A stretch of 64,000 bases of DNA, taken from the NCBI GenBank assembly GCA_019187225.1, contig JABAQQ010000011.1, forward strand, positions 62,001 to 126,000. Direction: 5' to 3'. Within the stretch, counting starts at the first letter, position 1. Each line of letters opens with the position of its first letter. The position numbers and the translations under genes were made by a program. This DNA is from Saprospiraceae bacterium (GTDB lineage Bacteria; Bacteroidota; Bacteroidia; Chitinophagales; Saprospiraceae). Under the pieces are notes generated by a model that saw only the letters and a program-made list of their open reading frames with translations, ran no database searches and was not told where the DNA came from. Positions 8,353 to 17,111 of the stretch are shown here, in pieces.

Positions 8353-11300
8353 CTATTCAACGAGGACAAAACCAGCCCATTGATGCGGCTCGAATCCCTG
8401 TTCCCGCATTTCTTTTTGCGCTGCCCGGAATGCTTCGGGGATTTCCATTTTTTCGTGCAGCCATTTTTTGTAGAAGGTTGTCATCAATACCGAGGTTGGC
8501 TTGTCAGGAATTTGCCAAAGACTCATGATCAGGTATTTCGCACCGGCGATTTTAAAAGCGCGTTGCAAGCCGTACACTCCTTCGTTGCCCTCGATGTCAC
8601 CTAAGCCCGTTTCACAAGCAGAAAGCACCACGAGTTCGGTGCCGGAAAGGTTCATCTGGCTGATTTCATATGCCGTGAGGATACCGTCTTCCATGTCCGG
8701 ATTCAGGGGTTTGCCTGTATGCCAGGCGTGATTGCTGCCGGCCAGCAGCAAGCCCGAACGGATCATCGGATTGTCCGAGATTTTGAAAACAGGCTCTGTT
8801 CCGTCCATTTGCCACCGGGTATCCGCCGTTGTATCCCGAAAATCGGGAAAGAAAAAACCGTGGGTAGCGATGTGAAGGATTTGAGGAGCCGGTTTGTCGC
8901 GCCCGATGTTTTTGAATGCTTCCTCTGTGGCTTCGTATCCTTTCCAAATCCAGGTTGTTACTGCGCCGGCTTGAAGGCTTTTTGACAGAGCTTCCACCTC
9001 TTTTTCGGTGTACGGCAGATATTGCCAGGTTTCGCCACGGAGGGTAGTATCCACATAAGCAAAAAGCGATTCGCCGCGTTCGGCTGTGGCGACATCGCGC
9101 GCCTTCTCACTTGTTTTTGTATTCCCGACGGAGGCAGTATCCAGGTCATAGCGGATACCGCCGAAAAGAATGGCAGAGGAAGCAGTCGTGGCAGCAGGTG
9201 GGCGATCATTGACAAGTTGGCGTGTACTGCCAAGTTGAGTGAGATAATATTTGTCCGCCAGCACTGAGTCTGCGCCGATGGAGATGGCGTTCAGATTGAG
9301 CCGGTGTAATAAACCTGTTGGGCTGTAATAGATATTTTTTGCGCCTGCCAGTTCCTTTTCAAGGGGTTGCCAGATGAGTTGATAAAGGGATTTGTCGGGT
9401 TTATCGGTATAGATGATGCCGCGATCCCCGATGGTATAGAGATGGTTCACGTAATCGGCTTTGCGCTCGTTAATATGCCCAAAGAGCGAATCGAGTTGTT
9501 TTTCCTCAAAAAGGGCGACCCATTTGGGAGTTGTCCAGCCAGGGCGGAGGATAAGGGCGGCGTACAATGTGCTGTCGGTGCGATTGCCTTTGTTATCGTA
9601 ATACTGGTAGTGAAAAAATTCAATAGCGGCTTCGTGCAGCCCGAGCTTGTTTTGTACGTCCTGCCAGGTCACGTTTTGACGGGTGCCTGCGAAACCGGCT
9701 ATGTTTCGCACGAGTATTTTTTCGAGTGAATCGGTTTTTGATTCAAGTACTGGTATGTTTATGCGCTCTGCAATGGGTTTGGCATATTCGGCGGCGAGGC
9801 GGCGCTGGTAACTTTTCCATCGGGCATGAATATCGCGGAGGTTATCGGGGGCTTTAGCGATATCCCTTTCGAGGGTACGGGCACTTTCCAATGATAAGTT
9901 TTTGATAAACAATGTATTGTTCCAGGCTGCATGTATAAGGTCTTCCGGGGGGCGATTAAGAGAACCGGTGAATGAGAGAAAGTGGTGCGACTGAGTGTCA
10001 TACAGTTTTGCATAGCCGGCCAGTTCACTTACAGAAAGGTGGGACGAGCCTTTCGTGATTAGTGTCGTATTTAGTTGAATGAGCTCCCTGAAGAGCAATT
10101 CTGCCAGCCGGGTATTTTGTATTTCTCTGTACAAGGTAGCCAGTTCATAGACGTTGTGCGCATAGTTCGGGTGCTCCTTGCCCAGTATTTTTTCATAGGT
10201 CTCTATAGTTTTGCGGTAAAGAGAGTCGGCTTCTTCGGAACGCCCCAAATGCTGGTATAAGCCGGCCAAACCGGTCAGGCCCGCTACATAGTCAGGATGG
10301 TTTTCCCCCAGGTTTTTTTCAAGAGTAATTGTCGCTTCTTTCAACAGCGACTCGGCTTTTTCATAATTACCCATCGTTTCGTATAAAAATGCCAGGTTGA
10401 TCAGACTATTCGCATAGTCCGTATGATTTTTACCCAATGTCTTTTCCCGTATATCTCTGGCTTCCCCGCATAGTTGCTCCGCTTCCTTGTAACGCCCCAT
10501 TTTCGCATAAACGCCACCCAATCCATCTAGTGTCAGGGCATATTTTGGATTGTCTTTCCCCAGAACTTTTTCCCTCACTGCTTTTGATTCAAGGTAAAAT
10601 TGTTCGGATTTTTCAAGGTTTCCCATTATACTGTATAAAACTGCCAGATTGTGGACAACCTGCGCACAAAGGGGATGCTCTTTCCCCAATTTTTCTTCTC
10701 TTATTTTTTTCGCTTCAAGATAAAAAGGCTCAGATTTTTCATATTTCCCCATTTCTCTGTATAAAATTGCGAGGTTGTTAAGGGTATGTGAATAATCTAA
10801 ATTGTCCTTGCCGGAAGTTTCTTCTTTAATCGCCTTGGCTTCCAGATAATAGAATTCCGATTTTTCATAATACCCCATATCGGCATATAAACTGGCCAAT
10901 AAGTCAATACATCTGGCATACTCGGAGGAATTCTTTCCATGTTCATTCTCGATGATTGATTTGGCTTCGAGGATATAAAACTCTGACTTTTCCAAGTCTC
11001 CCATTTCGGCATAAACAATTGACAATTCAGACAATATGATTGCATATTGGGGGTCCTTTTTACCCAATATACGTTCCTGAATGTCTTTGGCTTCCAAATA
11101 TACGGGTTCCGCTTTACCATACTGCCCCAGATCGCCATAAAATGATGCGAGGTTTATAAGGCTAACGACATACTGGGTGTGCTCTTTTCCGTATCTTTTT
11201 TCCTTTATTTTAATAGCCTCCCATAGAAGTGGCTCGACTTTTTCATATTTGCCCATTTGCCTGTACAAAACCGACAGATCGTTGAGTGTGATTGCATATT

Positions 11301-12135
11301 GACTATCTTCTTTTCCCGATACTTTTTCCTGTATGCTTATCGCTTCTATATACAATTTTTCAGATTTTTCGTAGTTTTCTGTTTGTAAATAAATTCTTGC
11401 GAGATTGCTTAAAGCTTCCGCATACTCCCGGCTTTCTTTACCGAATAATTTTTCATTAATTAAAATTGATTCTGAATAGAGCGATTCGGCTTTCTCATGT
11501 CTACCGGTGTTTGTATAAAAAATTGAGAGATTCTTCAGGCAATTTGTGTAGAATGGGTGCTTTACATTACCCGTGTTCACGAGAATTTCTTTCGCCTCCA
11601 GAAAAAGCCCTTCCGATATATCGTATTTTTTGCGGAAGTAATTCAATGATGCCATATTGATCAGCGTCCCTATATAGTCGGGATGTTCTGTGCCCAATTT
11701 CATCGCCCTGATAGATTTTGACTCCCTGTACAAAGAATCAGCCTTTTCATATCCTCCATTTTTCATATAAAAAATTGCAAGGTTATTCAATGTCCCTGCA
11801 TAATCCAGATGCTCTTTGCCTAATAATTTCTCCCTTAGATTTTTGGCTTTCAGAAGATAAATCTCGGCATCCGAATTCCGATCCATATTGAAATACGTCC
11901 AGCCATAATTATGCAAACAGCTGGCAAAAAGAGGATGATCTTCACCGAAGGCATCCAGGACCTTTTTTTCTGTTGCTTCGATAATTTCCAGAGATTCCTT
12001 CAGTTTCTGTTGTTTGACCAAATCGTTATTCACTTGTATCAGGCTGTCCACCTCCCGCACAACGGCCAGCGAGTCAGAGTTTTGGGCCTGGCATAAAAAA
12101 GGCAATACAAGCAAAAAAAATGGGAAATTTCTCAT
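8353..12135 (-). CDS. Secreted TPR-CHAT protein (caspase-like peptidase), paralog 1
   Basis: The product has 1,260 residues. An N-terminal signal peptide ends near residue 18 (CQAQ). Fourteen 42-residue TPR units of the kinesin-light-chain type (consensus YEKAE..YLEA..I.EK.LGKEHP) follow, then a linker and a C-terminal CHAT domain. CHAT domains belong to the caspase/separase clan. The catalytic pair is present: His1092 in THGFF and Cys1174 in SACETG. It should therefore be an active cysteine peptidase whose TPR array recognises a partner. The signal peptide places it outside the cytoplasm, unlike the cytoplasmic TPR-CHAT of type III-E CRISPR systems, and no cas gene is nearby. A close paralog lies at 35951-39493. 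Substrate unknown. Confidence 0.9.
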   Translation of the reverse strand: MRNFPFFLLVLPFLCQAQNSDSLAVVREVDSLIQVNNDLVKQQKLKESLEIIEATEKKVLDAFGEDHPLFASCLHNYGWTYFNMDRNSDAEIYLLKAKNLREKLLGKEHLDYAGTLNNLAIFYMKNGGYEKADSLYRESKSIRAMKLGTEHPDYIGTLINMASLNYFRKKYDISEGLFLEAKEILVNTGNVKHPFYTNCLKNLSIFYTNTGRHEKAESLYSESILINEKLFGKESREYAEALSNLARIYLQTENYEKSEKLYIEAISIQEKVSGKEDSQYAITLNDLSVLYRQMGKYEKVEPLLWEAIKIKEKRYGKEHTQYVVSLINLASFYGDLGQYGKAEPVYLEAKDIQERILGKKDPQYAIILSELSIVYAEMGDLEKSEFYILEAKSIIENEHGKNSSEYARCIDLLASLYADMGYYEKSEFYYLEAKAIKEETSGKDNLDYSHTLNNLAILYREMGKYEKSEPFYLEAKKIREEKLGKEHPLCAQVVHNLAVLYSIMGNLEKSEQFYLESKAVREKVLGKDNPKYALTLDGLGGVYAKMGRYKEAEQLCGEARDIREKTLGKNHTDYANSLINLAFLYETMGNYEKAESLLKEATITLEKNLGENHPDYVAGLTGLAGLYQHLGRSEEADSLYRKTIETYEKILGKEHPNYAHNVYELATLYREIQNTRLAELLFRELIQLNTTLITKGSSHLSVSELAGYAKLYDTQSHHFLSFTGSLNRPPEDLIHAAWNNTLFIKNLSLESARTLERDIAKAPDNLRDIHARWKSYQRRLAAEYAKPIAERINIPVLESKTDSLEKILVRNIAGFAGTRQNVTWQDVQNKLGLHEAAIEFFHYQYYDNKGNRTDSTLYAALILRPGWTTPKWVALFEEKQLDSLFGHINERKADYVNHLYTIGDRGIIYTDKPDKSLYQLIWQPLEKELAGAKNIYYSPTGLLHRLNLNAISIGADSVLADKYYLTQLGSTRQLVNDRPPAATTASSAILFGGIRYDLDTASVGNTKTSEKARDVATAERGESLFAYVDTTLRGETWQYLPYTEKEVEALSKSLQAGAVTTWIWKGYEATEEAFKNIGRDKPAPQILHIATHGFFFPDFRDTTADTRWQMDGTEPVFKISDNPMIRSGLLLAGSNHAWHTGKPLNPDMEDGILTAYEISQMNLSGTELVVLSACETGLGDIEGNEGVYGLQRAFKIAGAKYLIMSLWQIPDKPTSVLMTTFYKKWLHEKMEIPEAFRAAQKEMREQGFEPHQWAGFVLVE

Positions 12136-12172
12136 GACGGATTTTTTGAAAGTGAGGAGTTAAAACCATTGG

Positions 12173-12206
12173 TTGGGGGCAATTCCGGGGTTTAAGGTTA
12201 TATTTG
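12173..12206 (+). promoter_or_regulatory. Promoter for rarA (TTG, 23-base gap, TATATTTG)
   Basis: A -33 TTG at 12173-12175 and a -7 box TATATTTG at 12199-12206 fit the Bacteroidota consensus with a 23-base spacer. The leader to the rarA start would be about 160 bases. It ends in a duplicated CGCYTCTCA 9-mer just before the ATG. Confidence 0.6.
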
Positions 12207-12371
12207 CCCGTAAAAATAACCCGGCTACAAATATGCGACTTCTTTGTCGAAACAAAATGTTGCGGTGAAACGACCTCCTTCTTTTACGGTATCTTTCGGG
12301 AAGACACCGTGTATGCTCAACGCAACGGCTTTTTATACCTGAAAAAATAACGCTTCTCACGCCTCTCACAC

Positions 12372-13646
12372 ATGACACCGCTCGCCGAACGCATGCGTCC
12401 CCAGACCCTCGCCGAATTTGTCGGCCAGGAACACCTTGTGGGTGAAGGCGCCGTGTTGCGGCAAGCGATCGAACGGGGCAAGATACCTTCGTTCATCCTG
12501 TGGGGGCCGCCGGGTGTGGGCAAAACGACGCTGGCGCAACTCATCGCCAAACTGTTGAACAAACCATTCTTTCAATTGTCGGCCATCAATTCCGGCGTGA
12601 AAGACATCCGCGAGGCCATCGAGAGCGCGGACAAACAAAACCTGTTTCAGCAAAAAGGCGCCATTTTGTTCATTGATGAGATCCACCGCTTTTCCAAAAG
12701 CCAGCAGGATGCCCTGCTCGGTGCGGTGGAAAAAGGTATCGTCACGCTCATCGGCGCCACCACGGAGAACCCTTCCTTCGAAGTCATTCCTGCCTTGCTG
12801 TCGCGTTGCCAGGTGTACGTGTTGCAGCACCTTTCCAAATACGAACTCATCGGCCTGGTTGACCGGGCCCTGGAGCAGGACGAATTTTTGAAAAACCAGG
12901 ACATCGGGATCGAGGAATACGACGCGCTGCTGCTCTATTCCGGCGGCGATGCCCGGAGATTGCTCAACGCGCTCGAACTGATCGCCAATTACCGCCATCC
13001 CGGGAAAGAATTCAGGATCACCAATAAATTGGTCCAGGAACTCATCCAGCAGAACGCCGCTCTCTACGACAAAACGGGCGAACAGCACTACGACATCATC
13101 TCGGCTTTTATCAAAAGCATGCGCGGCAGCGATCCCAATGCTGCGGTGTACTGGCTCGCCCGGATGCTCGACGGCGGCGAAGACATCGAGTTCATCGCCC
13201 GGCGCATGGTCATCCTGGCCTCCGAAGACGTGGGCCTGGCCAATCCCAATGCCTTGCTATTGGCTACTGCCACGATGGATGCGATCCGAATGATCGGTAT
13301 GCCCGAAGCGCGGATCATCCTGTCGCAGTGCGCCATTTATCTCGCCACTTCGCCCAAAAGTAACGCATCCTATATGGCAATTGAAAACGCCGCGGCACTC
13401 GTCCGGCAAACCGGAAGCCTGCCCGTGCCCCTCCACCTGCGCAACGCCCCGACAAAACTCATGAAAGAACTCAATTACCACGCCGGCTACCAATACGCGC
13501 ACGACTTCGAGGGCAATTTCGTGCAGCAGGACAACCTGCCGAAAGAGATTGACGGTACGGTATTGTACGAGCCGGGGAAAAATCCGGCAGAAGAGCGCAC
13601 AAGGGCGAAGTTAAGAGAGGATTGGAAAGGGAAATACAATTACTGA
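12372..13646 (+). CDS. rarA: Replication-associated recombination protein A (RarA/MgsA)
   Basis: RarA is a clamp-loader-like AAA+ ATPase that acts at stalled replication forks. The 424-residue length is typical. Walker A (GPPGVGKT) is at residues 45-52 and Walker B (LFIDEIHRF) near residue 100. A sensor region (ATTENPSF) and the C-terminal MgsA domain with the conserved HLRNAPTKLMK block follow. The start at 12372 gives the usual MTPLAERMRP N-terminus. The gene is divergent from the TPR-CHAT gene. It is a housekeeping gene with no visible anomaly. Confidence 0.96.
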   Translation: MTPLAERMRPQTLAEFVGQEHLVGEGAVLRQAIERGKIPSFILWGPPGVGKTTLAQLIAKLLNKPFFQLSAINSGVKDIREAIESADKQNLFQQKGAILFIDEIHRFSKSQQDALLGAVEKGIVTLIGATTENPSFEVIPALLSRCQVYVLQHLSKYELIGLVDRALEQDEFLKNQDIGIEEYDALLLYSGGDARRLLNALELIANYRHPGKEFRITNKLVQELIQQNAALYDKTGEQHYDIISAFIKSMRGSDPNAAVYWLARMLDGGEDIEFIARRMVILASEDVGLANPNALLLATATMDAIRMIGMPEARIILSQCAIYLATSPKSNASYMAIENAAALVRQTGSLPVPLHLRNAPTKLMKELNYHAGYQYAHDFEGNFVQQDNLPKEIDGTVLYEPGKNPAEERTRAKLREDWKGKYNY

Positions 13647-13754
13647 CGACGCGCAACATACGACCTGCAATTATTGATGCAATAGTTATGCTATGGGTAT
13701 AAATAGTGCAATGAGTACCAAAATAATTCACATAAGTTATATGGACAAAATAAA

Positions 13755-13832
13755 TTGACCTTGGACGTTGGACATTTGACCTTGACAACCAATCATTTAG
13801 TCCAATGTCCAATGTCAAAAATCCAACGTCCG
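13755..13832. repeat. Mirrored pair of heptamer arrays
   Basis: Five heptamers with core TKGAC (13755-13789: TTGACCT, TGGACGT, TGGACAT, TTGACCT, TGACAAC) are followed by an 8-base spacer. Five heptamers of the complementary core GTCCA come next (13798-13832: TAGTCCA, ATGTCCA, ATGTCAA, AAATCCA, ACGTCCG). The two halves can pair into a long imperfect hairpin. The rest of the 299-base gap between rarA and the next gene holds only AT-rich sequence and the promoter at 13896. Confidence 0.85.
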
Positions 13833-13895
13833 CATGCTTGTGTTAAAATATTGTTGTTTTCTCCGTTAAACCCATCCTAAACTTTCCCGACTCCC

Positions 13896-13927
13896 TTGAC
13901 TTGGCGTACCTCCTCCCGTTAAGTTTG
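13896..13927 (+). promoter_or_regulatory. Promoter (TTG, 21-base gap, TAAGTTTG)
   Basis: A -33 TTG at 13896-13898 and a -7 TAAGTTTG at 13920-13927 fit the Bacteroidota consensus well. The start codon of the lipoprotein gene is 18 bases beyond the -7 box, so the leader is very short. Confidence 0.7.
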
Positions 13928-13945
13928 CCCCAAAAATTAAGCACC

Positions 13946-14380
13946 ATGAAAAAGACCCTGTTTCTTTTGCTTTTGGCTACGGTATTGTTGGCCCCGGCTT
14001 GTGATGAAGACCCCTACCTGCTCAGCCTCGACCGTTTCGATGTGCGATGGTTCGACGACGACCAATCCGGCACCCAAACGCCAGGCGATGCGCTCCAATT
14101 CATCATACAGATCAGCACAACTGATCCCGATCCGGACGACCAATATATCACCGATTGGGAGTTCTCCTATACCGTCAACGGCGCCTTTGGCGGTGTCCTG
14201 GAGGGTGCTTCCGGTATCCGGAGCAATACCATCAACCTCGATGCCGAAGTTGTGATCGGCAACCTTCCCTTGCCTTTTACCGGAGGATTGTTGCCGGGCG
14301 ATGTGGTGGAATTTCGCCTCTGGGCAGTTGATAATTGGGGGACACCTGTGGAGCAGACGCATCGTTATGTACTGGAATAG
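13946..14380 (+). CDS. Small lipoprotein of unknown function
   Basis: The start is the ATG at 13946 (MKKTLF), which begins a lipoprotein signal peptide ending in APAC (Cys19). An in-frame codon further upstream precedes the promoter and is not used. The mature part of about 125 residues is acidic and predicted to be all-beta, with phrases such as DQYITDWEFSYTVNG that suggest an immunoglobulin-like sandwich. It should be anchored in the inner or outer membrane. No family is recognised. The gene has its own promoter and its own terminator (14442-14478), so it is a single-gene unit. Confidence 0.8.
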   Translation: MKKTLFLLLLATVLLAPACDEDPYLLSLDRFDVRWFDDDQSGTQTPGDALQFIIQISTTDPDPDDQYITDWEFSYTVNGAFGGVLEGASGIRSNTINLDAEVVIGNLPLPFTGGLLPGDVVEFRLWAVDNWGTPVEQTHRYVLE

Positions 14381-14441
14381 TGCCGCACCGGATGTCGCCA
14401 TTCCTTATCCCTTGTTCGGGTTAAATATGAGAAAAACTTTA

Positions 14442-14478
14442 ATGGCCGTCGCGTCGCGCTGACGGCCATATATTTTTT
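14442..14478 (+). terminator. Intrinsic terminator after lipoprotein gene
   Basis: A perfect 9-bp stem (ATGGCCGTC / GACGGCCAT) with a 10-base GC-rich loop is followed by TATATTTTTT. Confidence 0.85.
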
Positions 14479-14583
14479 GTGTTTGCAGAGCAAATAATAT
14501 ATTTTTTTGCATGGGCAGACATGCAAAAACCGTCAGGAAACGGCACATTGCAGAAACTTCATTCCGGGCTTGAACTTTCCTCG

Positions 14584-14591
14584 TACCTTTG
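14584..14591 (+). promoter_or_regulatory. -7 box (TACCTTTG) of the acyl-CoA dehydrogenase gene
   Basis: A consensus TAnnTTTG lies 95 bases before the start codon at 14687. The rest of the 14381-14686 gap holds the terminator at 14442 and no gene. Confidence 0.5.
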
Positions 14592-14686
14592 AGTTTCCTT
14601 TCGCCGCAAGGCAACTCGCCAACACCACACAGTTTTTATCTTTCATCATTCAAAGATTTGCCCTCACAACAAGTAAGATCAAATTT

Positions 14687-15835
14687 ATGGGACAAACCTT
14701 AACGACTTCCGACAGCCTCCAACTCATCCGGCAGAGTGCCAGGGATTTTGCCGAAACATACATTCGTCCGCATGTGATGGAATGGGACGAAAGCCAGCAC
14801 TTCCCGATGGATTTGTTTCATCAAATGGGCGACCTCGGCTTTCTCGGCGTGTTGGTACCGGAAGCCTATTCCGGCGCCGGCCTCGGCTATCAGGAATACA
14901 TCACAGTCATCGAAGAAATTGCAAAAGTATGCGGTTCCATCGGCCTGAGCGTAGCGGCGCACAATTCGCTGTGTACCAACCATATCCTTACGTTTGGCAA
15001 TGAAGAACAGAAACAAAAGTACCTGCCCAAACTCGCCACGGGCCAGTGGGTGGGCGCATGGGGGCTCACCGAACCCAACACCGGCTCGGATGCCATGCGC
15101 ATGCAATGCACCGCCACCCGCGACGGCGACTATTGGGTATTGAACGGCAATAAACTCTGGATAACGCACGGTAAAAGCGGCCATGTCGCGGTGGTCATTG
15201 CCCGTACGGGCGAACTTTTAGACAGCCGTGGTATGACGGCATTCGTGGTGGAGCGCGGCACGCCGGGTTTTCTTGCCGGCAAAAAAGAAAACAAACTCGG
15301 TATGCGGGCCAGTGAGACTGCCGAAATGATCTTCGACAATTGCCGGGTACACAAAAGCCAGGTGCTGGGGAATGAGGGAGAAGGCTTTATCCAATCCATG
15401 AAAATACTCGACGGCGGGCGCATTTCTATTGCGGCACTATCGCTCGGCATCGCCAAAGGCGCCTACGAAGCTTCGGTCAAATACGCCAAAGAGCGCCATC
15501 AGTTCGGACAGCCTATTGCCAACTTCCAGGGCATCAGCTTCAAACTGGCAGATATGGCTACCAAAATTGAAGCGGCCGAACTGCTCACACGCCAGGCGGC
15601 CCATTTGAAAAACAAAGGGAAAAGCCATACCAAACTGGCGGCCATGGCTAAGTATTATGCTTCCGAGGTAGCCGTCGAGGTCAGCACCGATGCGGTACAG
15701 ATCCACGGCGGCTACGGCTATACCAAAGATTTTCCGGTGGAAAAATTCTATCGCGACTCCAAACTCTGCACCATTGGCGAAGGCACTTCGGAGGTTCAGA
15801 AATTGGTCATCGCCCGCGAAGCGCTCAGGCAATGA
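14687..15835 (+). CDS. Acyl-CoA dehydrogenase
   Basis: This 382-residue flavoenzyme catalyses the first step of beta-oxidation, oxidising an acyl-CoA to the trans-2-enoyl-CoA with FAD and passing electrons to ETF. The ATG at 14687 (MGQTLT) is chosen because the open frame upstream has no homology and lies before the promoter. Signature blocks are [11 protein letters not shown] (FAD/substrate loop), [16 protein letters not shown], and the region around the catalytic glutamate in IGEGTSE. The overall form is that of short/branched-chain acyl-CoA dehydrogenases. Exact chain-length preference cannot be read. A FadN-like enzyme for the following steps is encoded at 55788. Confidence 0.95.
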   Translation: MGQTLTTSDSLQLIRQSARDFAETYIRPHVMEWDESQHFPMDLFHQMGDLGFLGVLVPEAYSGAGLGYQEYITVIEEIAKVCGSIGLSVAAHNSLCTNHILTFGNEEQKQKYLPKLATGQWVGAWGLTEPNTGSDAMRMQCTATRDGDYWVLNGNKLWITHGKSGHVAVVIARTGELLDSRGMTAFVVERGTPGFLAGKKENKLGMRASETAEMIFDNCRVHKSQVLGNEGEGFIQSMKILDGGRISIAALSLGIAKGAYEASVKYAKERHQFGQPIANFQGISFKLADMATKIEAAELLTRQAAHLKNKGKSHTKLAAMAKYYASEVAVEVSTDAVQIHGGYGYTKDFPVEKFYRDSKLCTIGEGTSEVQKLVIAREALRQ

Positions 15836-15887
15836 TCTCGTCGGGTAAAAAGAAAAAAATTTTTTCCGGTACGATATTTGATTTTTT

Positions 15888-15895
15888 TATCTTTG
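15888..15895 (+). promoter_or_regulatory. -7 box (TATCTTTG) of a short transcript
   Basis: A perfect TAnnTTTG box lies 61 bases before the terminator hairpin at 15956 with no reading frame between. No clear -33 TTG precedes it, but the upstream stretch is T-rich. Confidence 0.55.
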
Positions 15896-15986
15896 CACAC
15901 GCATCTTCGAATTCAAGATTTTTTCCCATAGTTTGTTTTGTTTTGTAATTTTTGGGCCTCTGCAGCTTGCTGTGGAGGCTTTTTTA
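15896..15986 (+). ncRNA. Possible small RNA or attenuated leader
   Basis: Transcription from the box at 15888 would produce roughly 80-85 bases ending at the strong terminator at 15956-15986. No start codon followed by a meaningful frame is present. The stretch is T-rich and then forms the hairpin. It may be an independent small RNA, or the leader of the metallo-hydrolase gene at 16082 with the terminator acting as an attenuator. No known RNA family was recognised. Confidence 0.4.
15956..15986 (+). terminator. Strong intrinsic terminator
   Basis: A 10-bp stem (15956-15965 with 15970-15979, two G-U pairs) closes the 4-base loop CTTG and is followed by seven T's. It is 120 bases after the acyl-CoA dehydrogenase stop, and ends the short transcript above. 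Confidence 0.85.
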
Positions 15987-16081
15987 TTACTATATTATTG
16001 GGAATCATCGGATTGTGCCGTGGATGTTCCTTTCTCCGGAATGGCAACCTCTGAATCGGCGATAATGCCGAACTTTGCGGC

Positions 16082-16990
16082 ATGGAAATTCACACCCTCG
16101 ACCTCGGATTTCTCGACCTTGAAAACGCCATTGCTGCCTTTGTCGTGGAAGGGCCGGATGGCATGGCGTTGGTAGAAACGGGCCCGGCTTCCACACTCGG
16201 TCATTTGAAGGTAGCGCTGGCTGCATCCGGTTGGACAATTGCCGATTTTCAGCATGTTTTTCTTTCCCATATTCACTTCGACCATGCGGGTGCGGCGTGG
16301 GCATTTGCCGAAAAAGGGGCAACCATCCACGTACATCCGAAAGGACTTCCGCACCTGGCCGCCCCTGAAAAGCTGTATAATTCAGCCAGGATGATCTACG
16401 GGGAAAAGATGGACGAACTCTGGGGGCCGATGCATCCGGTTGCCGGATCGCAGTTGCACGCGCCGTCGCATGGCGAAGTGATCGAAGCGGCCGGGTTGAA
16501 ATTTACTGCGTGGCACACCCCGGGTCATGCCATACATCACATTGCGTGGGAAGTTGCTCCCGCATCCGGAAGAAAAGCCGTTTTGTTTACGGGAGATGTA
16601 GCAGGCGTAAAAATCGGCAACGGGCCGGTAGTGCCGCCCTGCCCGCCACCCGATATCCACGTGGAGGATTGGCAGGCGTCCATACAACTGATGCGAACAT
16701 TGCCCGCTGAAATCCTTTACCTGACCCATTTCGGAGCAATAACCGACAAAAAAGCCCATTTGGATGCGCTGGAACAGCGATTGCTCACATGGGCCGGCTG
16801 GATGAAGCCCTATGCCGACCAGCAAACTCCGTCCGAACAAGTCGTTCCGCTCTTCGAACAATTTGTCGCAGGCGAACTGGCCGGCCTCGGTGTGGATGAA
16901 GCAGGGCTGCGGCGTTACGAAGCTGCCAACCCGGCGTTTATGTCGGTAGCCGGCCTGCTGCGTTACTGGAAGAAAAAAGAGTTGAGATAG
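16082..16990 (+). CDS. Metallo-beta-lactamase-fold hydrolase
   Basis: This 302-residue protein carries the metal-binding signature HIHFDH (about residues 62-67), a second histidine in TPGHAIHH and the aspartate in FTGDVAG, so it should bind two metal ions. The family includes glyoxalase II-like thioesterases and lactonases. The C-terminal helical extension resembles the family members annotated as MBL-fold metallo-hydrolases of unknown substrate. No signal peptide is seen, so it is cytoplasmic. It stands alone between the 15.98-kb terminator and rfaE1. The short leader after that terminator suggests expression by read-through or from a weak promoter. Confidence 0.88.
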   Translation: MEIHTLDLGFLDLENAIAAFVVEGPDGMALVETGPASTLGHLKVALAASGWTIADFQHVFLSHIHFDHAGAAWAFAEKGATIHVHPKGLPHLAAPEKLYNSARMIYGEKMDELWGPMHPVAGSQLHAPSHGEVIEAAGLKFTAWHTPGHAIHHIAWEVAPASGRKAVLFTGDVAGVKIGNGPVVPPCPPPDIHVEDWQASIQLMRTLPAEILYLTHFGAITDKKAHLDALEQRLLTWAGWMKPYADQQTPSEQVVPLFEQFVAGELAGLGVDEAGLRRYEAANPAFMSVAGLLRYWKKKELR

Positions 16991-17071
16991 GCGCTGAGTA
17001 TAAAATTTTTTCACTTTCAATTTTTCATTTTTCGGATATTCGGTTCAATGGTTCCCGGTTCAATAAAACAT

Positions 17072-17111
17072 CCGTCCACCGTCTACCGTCCACTGTCCAC
17101 CGTCCACCGTT
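17072..17111 (+). repeat. CCGTCNN heptamer array abutting rfaE1 start
   Basis: The copies are CCGTCCA, CCGTCTA, CCGTCCA, CTGTCCA, CCGTCCA and a partial CCGTT, ending exactly at the base before the ATG at 17112. The core is the same as at 5263 and 62495. Confidence 0.9.

Noticed and set aside
8353-12135. TPR-CHAT gene as part of a type III-E CRISPR (craspase) system
   Set aside because: No gRAMP, cas gene or array nearby, and the protein has a signal peptide.
15896-15986. 6S RNA or other known small RNA
   Set aside because: The length is too short for 6S RNA and no known family fold was recognised.
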